64,000 bases of DNA. Origin: Microvelia longipes (taxonomy: Eukaryota > Arthropoda > Insecta > Hemiptera > Veliidae). This document shows, piece by piece, positions 1-11,117 of the stretch. The stretch covers positions 50,398,905 through 50,462,904 of the forward strand of contig JACMZG010001908.1 in NCBI GenBank assembly GCA_018340805.1, written 5' to 3'. The stretch's first letter is position 1, and the number at the start of each line of letters is the position of its first letter. The notes beneath the pieces are model-generated. The model searched no databases and was not told the origin of the DNA. It saw only the letters and a list, made by a program, of their open reading frames with translations. A program made the position numbers and the translations under genes.

Positions 1-496
1 CGTTGACCTACGTGTTTTAATAGTATTTTAAAGCAAGAGATTATACTAGAGGGAAGGCCATAGCCTATCAAAATTCAGTGAGAACATCTTTTTGAGACTC
101 TCAGGGGCTCTGTGAACACCTAAATTAAAACTGAACTAGATCTGTTTTATAGCTTTAATAAGTATTCGTACTACTTAATAGTACAATACTATATATATAT
201 TATATAATAATATAATTTTATAATAATATATATATATATATATAATTATATATATAATATATATAAATATATTATATAGAAAGTAATATAAATAATAAAT
301 AATATATATAATATTAATATATTATATATAATATATATAATATATATACTATATATAATATATAATATATATATAAAATATATATATATAATAATATAAT
401 ATATATATATATAAATATATTATATAAGAAGTATATATATATATATATAAAAATATATATATATATAATAATATAATATATATAAAATATATAATA

Positions 497-527
<31 letters not shown>

Positions 528-721
528 ATATATATATTATATATAATATATATATATATTAATATATAATATTAAATATATATATATGATAAAAACTAGT
601 TAATAATATAACTATTATACTAATATATATATATATCATAATATATATATATATATATTATCATATATATATAATATATATATAATATATATATAATAAT
701 ATTAGTTTATAATATATAATA

Positions 722-756
<35 letters not shown>

Positions 757-945
757 AAATTACAAATACTATAATGTAACTGATTGAAGCGACAACTTTT
801 TAGACATGGTAGTTGACCCTACGTGTTTTAATTATTTTAAGCATAGAGATGTATACTAGAGGAGGCATAGCCTATCAAAATTCAGTGAGAACATCTTTTT
901 TGAGCTCTCAGGGGCTCTGTGAAACCTCATTAAACCTCCTTCAAG
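1..945. repeat. Direct repeat pair flanking a long (AT)n tract
   Basis: Positions about 1-130 and 812-940 are near-identical direct copies (both contain ACGTGTTTTAAT, TAGCCTATCAAAATTCAGTG and CTCAGGGGCTCTGTGA). Between them, about 187-752, lies an almost pure AT/TA tract with few interruptions. The copies could be terminal repeats of an element whose middle became the AT tract, or an assembly duplication around a low-complexity region. No coding potential is seen. Confidence 0.7.
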
Positions 946-1125
946 AGTGAGTTAAGATTATATTTAATAATTTTATTTCGGTTTCCCGCACATTAAAACG
1001 TATTTTTAACGTTTAACTGTATAAGATAAAGTGTAATTTTGTACTGATTATTTTATTATATTTATAAGCAAAGGTGGTCAGGTTAATTTTTTCGCTATAG
1101 ATAGCCCCTCTAGTAATAATATCTC
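892..1125 (+). repeat. Interspersed repeat, second copy at 62.1 kb
   Basis: This stretch (CTCCTTCAAGAGTGAGTTAA through CCCCTCTAGTAATAATATC) recurs in the same orientation at about 62140-62375 with scattered differences. Shorter related pieces in the opposite orientation occur near 2640-2740 and 54925-55000 (CTAGAGGG, AAAAGTAACCTAACC). It is an unclassified dispersed repeat without an ORF. The segment 1126-1562 has no recognisable feature, and no further Vg exon was found there. Confidence 0.6.
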
Positions 1126-1562
1126 TATGATTTTAAGGCCATGATTGATAATTGAGAATATTCAGTAAGAGCATACATCCAAAATTGTTCTATATCTTTT
1201 TTGTAAACTAAATTTTATTATTGTTGGGTCAATTCAAATGAAGTATGTTATCAAAAAGATCTTAGGTCCATTTAATTCACATTTTTTCACAAAAAATATT
1301 AAGGGGTTCCAAAAACCCTTACGTTTCCACCTATAGGCCCATTGCCTCCCGTTTAAGAACCACTGCCCTAGATAATTTATATGGTAAGGTGTATTAATAA
1401 GGTACTTGATAAGAAGGGGAGATAACTAGTGTAGTGTTAAACAAAAAGAGTACTTTTTATCACGCGTCCTCTTAATCGATAAGAATATAGATATCAACTC
1501 TGCGATTATATTAGTTAATATTTCCTGCTCATAAAAGAATTTTCCAGTGACTAAATACTTAC

Positions 1563-1860
1563 GTGGGTTTTCCGAGTACACAATCCTCTCATACATTCTT
1601 TCCCATGCTGTGTAATGCGGGTGCATGATCAACGCCGGCTGAAAATACCTGTTAACTCGAACGTTGTTAAAATTCGATCTGAACGAAGGGGATATGATAG
1701 AGGCATTTAGCGAATTCAATTCGGGCGAAAAGACTGCTTCGAATTCTAATCTGTCGCTTGGGTTTGATTCACTAATTATGTTTTCCGTTGCTACTGCATA
1801 TTCCAGGTAACGAATAAGCGAATAGATGTTGTAACCTAATCTTTTCCAATCGTTAGTGAT
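1563..1860 (-). CDS. Vg: Vg exon (window exon 13, last in window)
   Basis: The acceptor TTTCTTTCAG is followed in phase 0 by ITNDWKRLGYNIYSLIRYLE; the donor is C|GTAAGT, phase 1 out. It contains FEAVFSPELNSLNASIISP and FNNVRVNRYFQPALIMHP, as in insect Vg just before the von Willebrand D domain. The next exon needs a phase-1 start and is not visible down to position 1. Confidence 0.9.
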
Positions 1861-4800
1861 CTGAAAGAAATTCAAAAACAAAATTTGTCCAATACAGTTC
1901 AAAGTACTAAGTAAAAAGTCAATGGGTATTTTCAAGTCATCGTGTAAAAATACAAACACAAAATTACACTTTCGGCTTTGATTCCCGTAACTAGGTATGG
2001 TATTCTTAAAGCTAGTTTAAAATTTGGTTTAGTAAACAGCAGTTTAAACATAAAATTTCCTCAGTAACCTAAAATTTCATTCATCAATGTAGCGTACCTG
2101 CCGAACCGAGTTGAAACAAGACATTAACTTAAACCTGTTAAATATTTGGTTTAAACTACAGATTGATGCATTCACGATTTTTATTAAATATTATTTATCT
2201 AAACATATCACATTTTTACTTTATTTGGGTGCTTTATAATGTATATAGTGTGAAACACGGCTAAAATCAATTAACAGCGTGGGAAAATAATACCAGGGAG
2301 CCATTAAGGTTATTCCTGGCTGTTAATTCGCGCCCACCATTTTAAATCGGACCAACCTCATTGGTTCATCAGCACTATTTTCACACGCTGTCAACTGATT
2401 TTGCCCATGTGTTAAACTATAACCAACATTAAAATTTAATTTTAGATTGTTTAAAATATTCGATACGTCAATTTTCATCTCCCAATTGATTTTATCAATT
2501 TTTTTTTATCATATAATAAAATATTGTTTTTGTTTTCAGGAGACTCCAATTTATAATATACAAATCATACTAATTATGTTATCAGTGCTGATAATTTTAT
2601 GTTTCATGATACAAATTATACATAGAGATATCATTACTAAAGGGGTCCTTCAGGTTAAATTTTGAAACATAAAAAAGTAACCTGACCACCTTCGCTTATA
2701 AATATAATTATATAATCTGTACAATATAACAATAAAATTAAAAAGGTTGTATTTACCGCAAGTTGAAAAAGCAATCGAAGAATCAGCTACCGTCGATACT
2801 GCTGTTGGATTGAATATCCCTGGACCGGTTTCGGATAACGCCATCATCAGCAGGCGGGGGTAACACTCGAGCTCTCAACTAATAAAGTTATATCAGTGAT
2901 TAACTTCTAGTCTCAATGAGCACGACGAGCCATCTGAAGATGTCGTGCTCATTGAGACTAGAAGTTATTCACTTGATATAACTTTATTTGTTGAGAGCTC
3001 GAGTGTTGCGCACCTGGTGATGATGGCGTTATGCCGAAACCGGTCCAGGGATATTCATATCCAACAGCAAGTATCGACGGTAGCTTATTATTCGATTAAA
3101 TGATTACCAATTGTATATGTTGATGCACTTATTACCACTCTAGAAAGTAAATAACACCTTCTACCTCTGAAATAATAGTTAGCTACTTACATTTCTGTAA
3201 TCAACTCTAAAATAGTAGTAGTCCATAAAATTAGCTCTAGTCGTGACGTTGTGACAAGCTTGAAGAAAGTAATTACTCTGGTTCATTTCCTTCTCACATT
3301 CAAATGTCATGGCTTGGCTTAGTAAGTAATTAATTCTTTCTGGAGATTTCTCTAAATGTCCCTGTTAAAGATAAGAGAACTGTTAAAAATTGTAAGTTGT
3401 TGAGGCACTGGGAGGAATTATTTTAGAGCTTCACTTGGATTAGAATGAGAATATATCTGTTTTAGTTTTGCTTAAATAAGTATAATGTAAGCCGCCTCCG
3501 TGGTCGAGGTCGTTAAGGCGTCAGTTATTAAACTGACCTTTGACACCACGGAGGTCTGGGGTTCGCATCCCAGGTTACGCTCTCAGTTAATATACGATTA
3601 TTGTTCAAATAACTTACCACCAACTTTAGATTACACTTTGAGTGTAACGGTTGCCACAACCACTAGAGGTGGTTCCCGCAGGGGTTATCCCTGATGGGCC
3701 GCAAGCCTCTAAACGGGTATTATTATTATTATAAGTATAAAGTATAACGAGCTTGTTTCTTTAAGATTTATACCGTAGGTATATAGGAAAAGTATCGTGT
3801 TTCTAAACACTTACTTATGTATGAAGATTATGAGAACCTTTAAGATGATTCAACTTGATTTAATTAAGACGTAACACCTATATTTCGCACTTGATAATTC
3901 TACTGATCTTGTAGAAATAACAGCATCAGTACCATCCTTAGTTATACTGAGGATAATGACATGCCTGCCATTATCCTCAACACTAAAGGGCGCAACATGA
4001 AAGTATACTTCAGCTACCATTGATTTACCATAGGACGTTCGTCGTATCGATGAATTAACATATTTGTAATGACCTCATAGTTTGCACTTAAATTGGAATT
4101 GAACTTACTATATTGTAGAATGAAAATCTTCTCCTAATCGTTATAGAATTCCACAAAAAGACACTATTTAAAAGTTAATAAATGTTTACTTTACTTTTAT
4201 TACAGCTTCAGCTCCAGAAGCAGCTTTTTCACCCACATTCAGGCGAGCAACAATGGAAGAGGTTGGATCCGATTTGATAGCTTCCTTGAAATTGCCTAAA
4301 GGTACGTTCGGTACTGTCGCATGAACATCTAGTGCCATCTGTGAAGAAAATGTATTATTTCAATTGGTTTTATTAATGATCAACGCATATTGCATACTAA
4401 TAGTATACAATTGTGCTCTAGGCACAATACTTACGACCTGCGTTATGATTCTATCCCTTCTGTTTACTTTTATGTCGATCAGAAGATAGTATCGGAACAC
4501 TGTACTCTATTAGGCAAGATGTAATTCGGTGGACACCAAATTACCAAGAAAAGATACCGAAGGGATTTAGGCAAGCGAGCTAACCAGCATATTAGGTAAC
4601 TTAGACTCATAACAACTCAGAGCTTGGTTGGTACTCAGTAACTTGGTAAGGTTGCCCCCACTGTTCTTCCAGTATTCTAGGACTTAAAAAAAATTATTAC
4701 CATAGATGATTCTCTTTAAAAATATTAAGAAAAAATAATTCACAGTTGCAGGAGAAACAATTAGTTCACTCTAGGAGGTATCAGATATTTCTATTTATAA

Positions 4801-7800
4801 AGTAACGAGCTGTTAAGGGTGAACAACGATTAGAAACACCTAATTCTAAGTTGAAATGAATATATATAATCTTATTTCACTATCGTACAATTTTCTGTAT
4901 TACTTCCATTTAGTCATGCAGTTTTTAAGGATTGAACGATAAACCAGGCACAAAAATACTATTAAAAATATTTGTAGTCCTTACGTAAAGCGCTTTTCAT
5001 CCTACTTGAGGTCATTATAGTGCCTGGCTATCAAATAAGAACAATCACACTTATCAGTTAAGTTGAACAGTTAAAATTACAATTATCAGTTAAGTTTAAC
5101 AGTTAAAATCACAAATATCTGAAGAGAGACTATTTTGTTTTTGTTCCTCACCGATAGAGCTTAAAACAACCTAACACATTATTTTTTAAGTACATGGACA
5201 CTCAATTACTAATTTCCAAAGAATTTGTCGCAATTATATCAGTTTGTACTCCTTTGAGGGCTAATGATTTTGTTTCCAAAGAGTTTAGCAGTAATTTGTT
5301 GATACGAACCTGGAATGGTTTTGTATTTTGAGATTTAATAGCTGGTTCTTTAGCTAAGAAGAATAATAGACGGGCTTTTTGTGTGACGTAACTTCGACTA
5401 TAAGCCCCTGAGACTGTTACTATCCCGTTGTTTTCTCCTTCAAACTCTACTGAGGTATCAAAGGCTTGAGCGTAGCTATCTGTAACGAAACGTAAGATAT
5501 TATTAGAGCCCAGTGTGGCCGAATTCCTAGGCGATCCCACCTCTTTCTAATTAATAATATCTAATTATTAACTAGTAATTATCTATTTTCTAGATATTAT
5601 TAGAAAGTGTCATGACAAACACCACCCTTCCAATAATAGACCAAGAACCTATTTTTCTTTTGCCACACAACTCTTATAATGCCTACAATGCCGGAAACTG
5701 GTCCTGCATTATACTCACAGGGAACTATAAGTCCAAAATGTCGCTACCGTTTTAAAAGAAAAAAGATAATAACGGAGGTAGGACAACGTTGCCCTGCACT
5801 TTTAAAAATATTGGATAAGCCTATAAGGTTTGTTTTTCACTCTTAGGCCCGTATTCAGAATCATTTTAAAAAAATCTCTCCTAGGTTGTTCCTAGCCTTC
5901 TCCTAGGTTGTTCCTAGCTTTCTCCTAGGCCTAGCGGTATTCAGAATCAGTTTTTGAAATCTCTCCTAGGTTGTTCCTAGCTTGTTCCTAGCTTCTTCCT
6001 AGCCTTCTCTCCTAGCTTTTAAAAAATCAACCCTAGGAATGATTTTACGTAAATTTATTCGTGCTAAAACGTTAATATAACAAAAATAGAATAAAAAATT
6101 ACATTAGAGTTAATTATAACTTAATTTTATTATTTATCTTTACAATAATTTGAACCTCAATTTTACGTAAACAGACTTTTTTTGACAACTAGCGCTACCT
6201 AGTAGAGAACTGTAAAACTAATAATATTGAGATATTCTACAAAAATAAACAAATGATTTGTAAACAAACCTGGCACAGAATAAACTCCCTTAAAATACGT
6301 AAATTTGTAATGACAACAAACTTATTTATAGTTTCCGATTATTTTAAAGTATATCTAATGTGAAAGTGCGTGACCTTGACCCAGTGAAGGTTTGAAACTA
6401 GAGAATGATTTGCATTTTATTTCACTTATGAAGAAATCATTATATGTCATTAATGTACTATTTAAATGTTTTTACAATAACATAGTTAGTGATAATAAAA
6501 ACAGGTTAAACTTTCGTAGAGTGTATGGGTGCCACATTTTTGAATTGTAAGTTTGTAGGAGAAATGATTATATTTGACATAAATAAATCATCATATTATA
6601 GGGTTGTATAAACCCTACAGTTGGTACTTCCATTTTTCACACTGATCTATAAAGTCATATCACGTAAAGTCAAATTAGTTTACGTAGCAATTAGTTCGTT
6701 TTAGGCGTTTTAAAAGCGGTTGATATTGTGAACAGTTTAAAAACTACACAAAACAAACAAAATGTACAATATACTTTTCAGTCTTGTTTACCTTTATAAG
6801 TTAGCCAATTTACCCGTAATTGTTTAGTTTAGAACTTTCCAGTAACATTTATTGCAAGGTTAGCAATCAAGAAGGCGGTCGCTCAAAACGGGGATTTTCA
6901 AAACAGCTCTACTTCATTCTAGATGGGAATATACAACACTACCACGTTAAGGCAAGTTTTGAATCCCACATTTTAATGGGGAGATACATCAATAAGTATA
7001 ATGTTTACTCTACCAACATAATGTAAAAATTTACTATCCCCGTTATGATTGTTACTTAGCTGATCTTCTAATCAAAATCAGCATTAAACATCTCTGAGTT
7101 CATACGTTGTGAACGTAGAGATCACGATTTTTCTTACGTCGTGAACTGTGTGTATTTTTTATAGTATTCATAAAAGCCTATTGCTTAGGGAAAAACATTT
7201 GTTATAGCTTAACAAAAAATTAAAAAATGTAAATGGAATGTAAAAAATTTGCTTCGGGTATATAATCGACCATATCAAATATAAATACGTCACGGAAGTT
7301 ACGTTTTGTTGAAGAACGTTTCTTTGTTTACATAATAAAGCAATGCTATTTGGTCACTTTAGGATCACAAAAAATAAATAATAGGATCCTTTGTTTCATT
7401 TTGTTTTGATATGAGCCAATATGTATTTTGTGACGTCACACTTTCGCGACGATTAACATAGTGCTCATGAAGAAGATATACAGGGTGGTGCATTTCACCC
7501 TGCACTGGTGCATTTCACAATAATCACTTTGATTAACTCAGCTTCGTATGGAGCTATCGCGATAAAATTCGTTATGACCCCATTAAGTTGACAACTGGAA
7601 GTTTCAATACCTAATTATTATGTTGTTAATCGTCTGGTATGTATGGTCATCATATTACCAATATGTGATTTTTTACAGTAACTTTAGATTATGTTGGAGC
7701 AAACCTTTGCGTCATATTCTGAACATGTGATACTAATAAAATGAAATTCCGGTAATTTTTTTGTAATTTTCCCGGAGTGTACTCCCAAAATTTATAAGGG

Positions 7801-10800
7801 GACCCGTCCAAAAAAACATTTTTACTGGCGCAAAATCCGTTTTCAGGTCAAAAGAAGTTGTTTGGAGCAAAAAAACAAATTTTTGATTTTTTTGGGGCAG
7901 CACCCCCAAAATTTATAAGGAGTAACCGACCAAAAAAAATTTTTTTTATTGCCTCAAAATCCGTTTCAGGTCAAAAGAAGTTGTTTGGAGCAATAAAAAA
8001 ATTTGACTTTTTGGGGTCAGCACCCCCAAAATTTATAAGGGGTGACAACCAAAAAATTTTTCGCCCTGAACCACTCTTGTTTACCCAAAACGGATTTTAA
8101 GCTCAAAAACAATTATTAAAATAGAACAAAAAATGACTAGAGACAATCTAGGGACGATTTAAGGTACCTCTCTACCTACCTTGGATTTCCTAGGTTGTTC
8201 CTAGCTTTTTCCTAGCCTTTCCTAGAATTTAAGGTGCAAAGTTAGGAAAAGGCTAGGAGAAACCTAGGAGAGATCTCTTCCTAGCCCTAGGGACGGTTAA
8301 AAATGTTCTAAAATGGACACTAAAGCTAGGAAGAAGCTAGGAAAAAGCTAGGAACAACCTAGGAAGAACCTAGGAGAGATTTTTTTTGAAACTTTTGATC
8401 ATTCTGAATACGGGCCTTAATGTCTACCACGTTTAAAGCTAATTGAATCTTAGTAAATTATTTTAGGATTAATTTTTACTTAATTACATCAAACAAGGTA
8501 AGAATAACATTAAATACGTAAAGTTAACCCCTAGAAATTAATAATGAACTAGAATTTGGCTTGACGTGTTTATAACCTGATGATAAGAAGGTTACAGCAG
8601 TTTTATGAGAGCACAATAAAGTAGCGGTGGTGGGTTGCGACAATGTTTTTAACATTGATAAGGCGTGATACGCACCTTCCCCTTTATATAATTTCCTTGA
8701 TTATACTTAATGTAGTATTATTTGTCTAAAGAGTCTTGTTTCTTCTGTATCTATTCGCTCCACTAGCGCTTTATTGTAATTTTAAAGTTAGTGCCAAGAG
8801 AAGAAACATAAACTCTTTAGATGGGACGAATCCTCAGCTTGTATGTAAGTACGCTAATATTGTATGCTTATAGTATATACTATATACATATACTGTGTAT
8901 GTATATAGTATATGCTATATACATATACTATGTATGTATTAGTATATGTATAGAGTGGCCAGGGTAGGTGAAATTTTTCAGGTCGGACTTCGCCCGGATA
9001 GTATAAAATAATAAAATATAAGACGTGGACCAGAACGTAGAAATCTTTTAAAGCCCAATTAACATTTTTTGTCTATAGAACTTTTCAATCTGTTATTTTG
9101 TGATATTTCATGTTAACTAGGACAACTGCAGTTAACTATAACCCTAATATTAAGTCCTGTTTAAATAACACCAAGGATTTAAACAATAGTCCCCTTTTAA
9201 ACTATAAATACATAGAATTTATGCTATAAACGTTTAAAAGAGTGGTGATACAGCATACTGGTCATAATCATAAAATAAGAAATTAGATAAGAAAGTACAA
9301 CTCGTATTAATTGAATCAATTTATTAATCAGTAAATTGATTATGTAGTCCTTATCAATATTTTTATTTTTAGATTTGCAGGAATAGTTTTAGTTGCAAGT
9401 ATATAAGACTTGTTTTATTTGTTTTTTTAAATATTTCTAGGATATCGCATCTTATTTAGTGTTGCTCATCACATGACATACGTTTTGAAGACAATACGCT
9501 TTTACGCATATTAATTTTGCGCGTATTCATGCTATATAAATAGTGATTTATGAGGATCTAATCCTTTATTAAAAGTTTGTAAATAATTTACAATTAGTCC
9601 AAGAGCCAGGTCTAAAAAATGTGACTTATTTTGTACTAATTCAAACAATTTTTTTTAAAATATACTTTAAATTATAAAGGGCTAGTCTGGCATTGTCTGG
9701 CTATCCAGAGTGAAGCCCTTCATATAAATGCGCTCGCTCAAAATATTAGAAAATCGCACAAAGTCCAGTTTTCTTGCGATAAGTGGTTCCCTATAATATG
9801 TCGTGTGCAAAACATGAAAATAAATTTTTTTGAAGCTGATAAAATTTCCTAAAAAACGAGTGTTTTTTCGTCAAAATCAGATAAATTCAACTAAAGTTAT
9901 GAAATTTGTTAAATGACCAAAAAATACACAAAAAGCCAATATTTTTCCAGGGAAATTCGATGAGTTAACCATAATTAACCCATAGTTTGCATAAATTAAC
10001 TATTTCTTTAGAGTTTTTGAAAGAACCATAACTCTGGTTGTAGTTATTCGATTTTGATGATTAAACATTCGTTTAATCATGTTCGTTTATAGAACATTTT
10101 ATGACCTTTAATAAAACTACTCTTCATGTTTAGCACACATGAAGAGGGGAAGTTTAGCACACACACACAGGGAACCACTTATTTCAAGAATACTAAGGCC
10201 CGTATTCAAAGACGTTTTCCTAACATTTTTCTAACATTCTCCTTGAGGAGACCTAACATTCTCCTAACATTTTTCTTAAGTTGACCTAAAACTAGTCAAA
10301 ATGTACAGCATTTCCTATGCTCACACCTAAAAGAAGCGTTTAGGCCTCCTTAAGGAATCCTTTAGGTGTGAATTATATTTGAGTTCTAGTTTAGGAAAGT
10401 TTAAGGTCTCCTTAAGGAGAAGGTTAGGAAAAGGTTAGGAAAATGTTAGGAAAATGCCTTTGAATACGTGCCTACAATTTTTGCGATTTTATAAAATTTT
10501 GACCATGCGCAATTATATGAAGGGCTTTCTTCATATCCTCCTTGGAGATTTGGAACCGACTTATCATACCCAATCCTATTTCATTTATATATTTTATTGA
10601 TTTAGGTTCTTTCTTTATCATATTGCAGTATTTGATCCACAGAACTAACAGTATGTGAACAGGGGGGATTACCTCTCATGCCTGATGTAGATATTTGAAG
10701 TAATTCATCTATTTTTCTCTTATGTTCGTATAATCCTACTGAAGGAATGGCTTCGTTCGCCTGCAAATTATCGGTTTCTTCGGATACTTCAAACGCTTTG

Positions 10801-11070
10801 ACATCGCCTGAAAGTCGGATCATTATCGTTTATTATTATTTAGGTACATAATTGTATTAAGTAGAAAGATAAATATTATTTGTACAAACGTAAATGAAGA
10901 TTTCTACTTTTTCCTAATTTATACCGTAGGTATAGAGGAAAAGTATTGTGTTTGAAAAAATTCGATGAAAACGGAATTATGCGTTTCGTACGTTTTTAAG
11001 GCCTCCTGAGTGGTTTTTGCAAAGTTTTCTGTCTGCAGTGGCGTAGCCAGGATTTAATTTCGGGAGGGGC

Positions 11071-11117
<47 letters not shown>

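Larger units (their letters stand above)
2773..3097. mobile_element. Long palindrome with a hammerhead-like motif in each arm
   Basis: A near-perfect inverted repeat with arms of about 155 bp and a very short centre (GAGCACGACGAGCC...). Arms share ACCGTCGATACTGCTG, CCCTGGACCGGTTTC and CTCGAGCTCTCAAC and their complements. A decayed partial copy of the left arm lies at about 13219-13310. Each arm contains a hammerhead-type I core reading outward. Likely a non-autonomous relic related to a Penelope-like element, inserted 94 bp from Vg window exon 12. Confidence 0.7.

Noticed and set aside
187..752. Centromeric or origin function of the long AT tract
   Set aside because: Simple (AT)n runs of this kind recur throughout the window and nothing else supports such a role.
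3491..3585. Functional tRNA-Leu/Ser gene
   Set aside because: A and B boxes are present, but no intact acceptor stem or cloverleaf could be formed, and the same head occurs fused to a SINE body elsewhere.
7858..8100. 80-codon open frame with repeated KKIFF/PPKFIRS words
   Set aside because: Derived from the 121-bp tandem repeat inside a transposable element.
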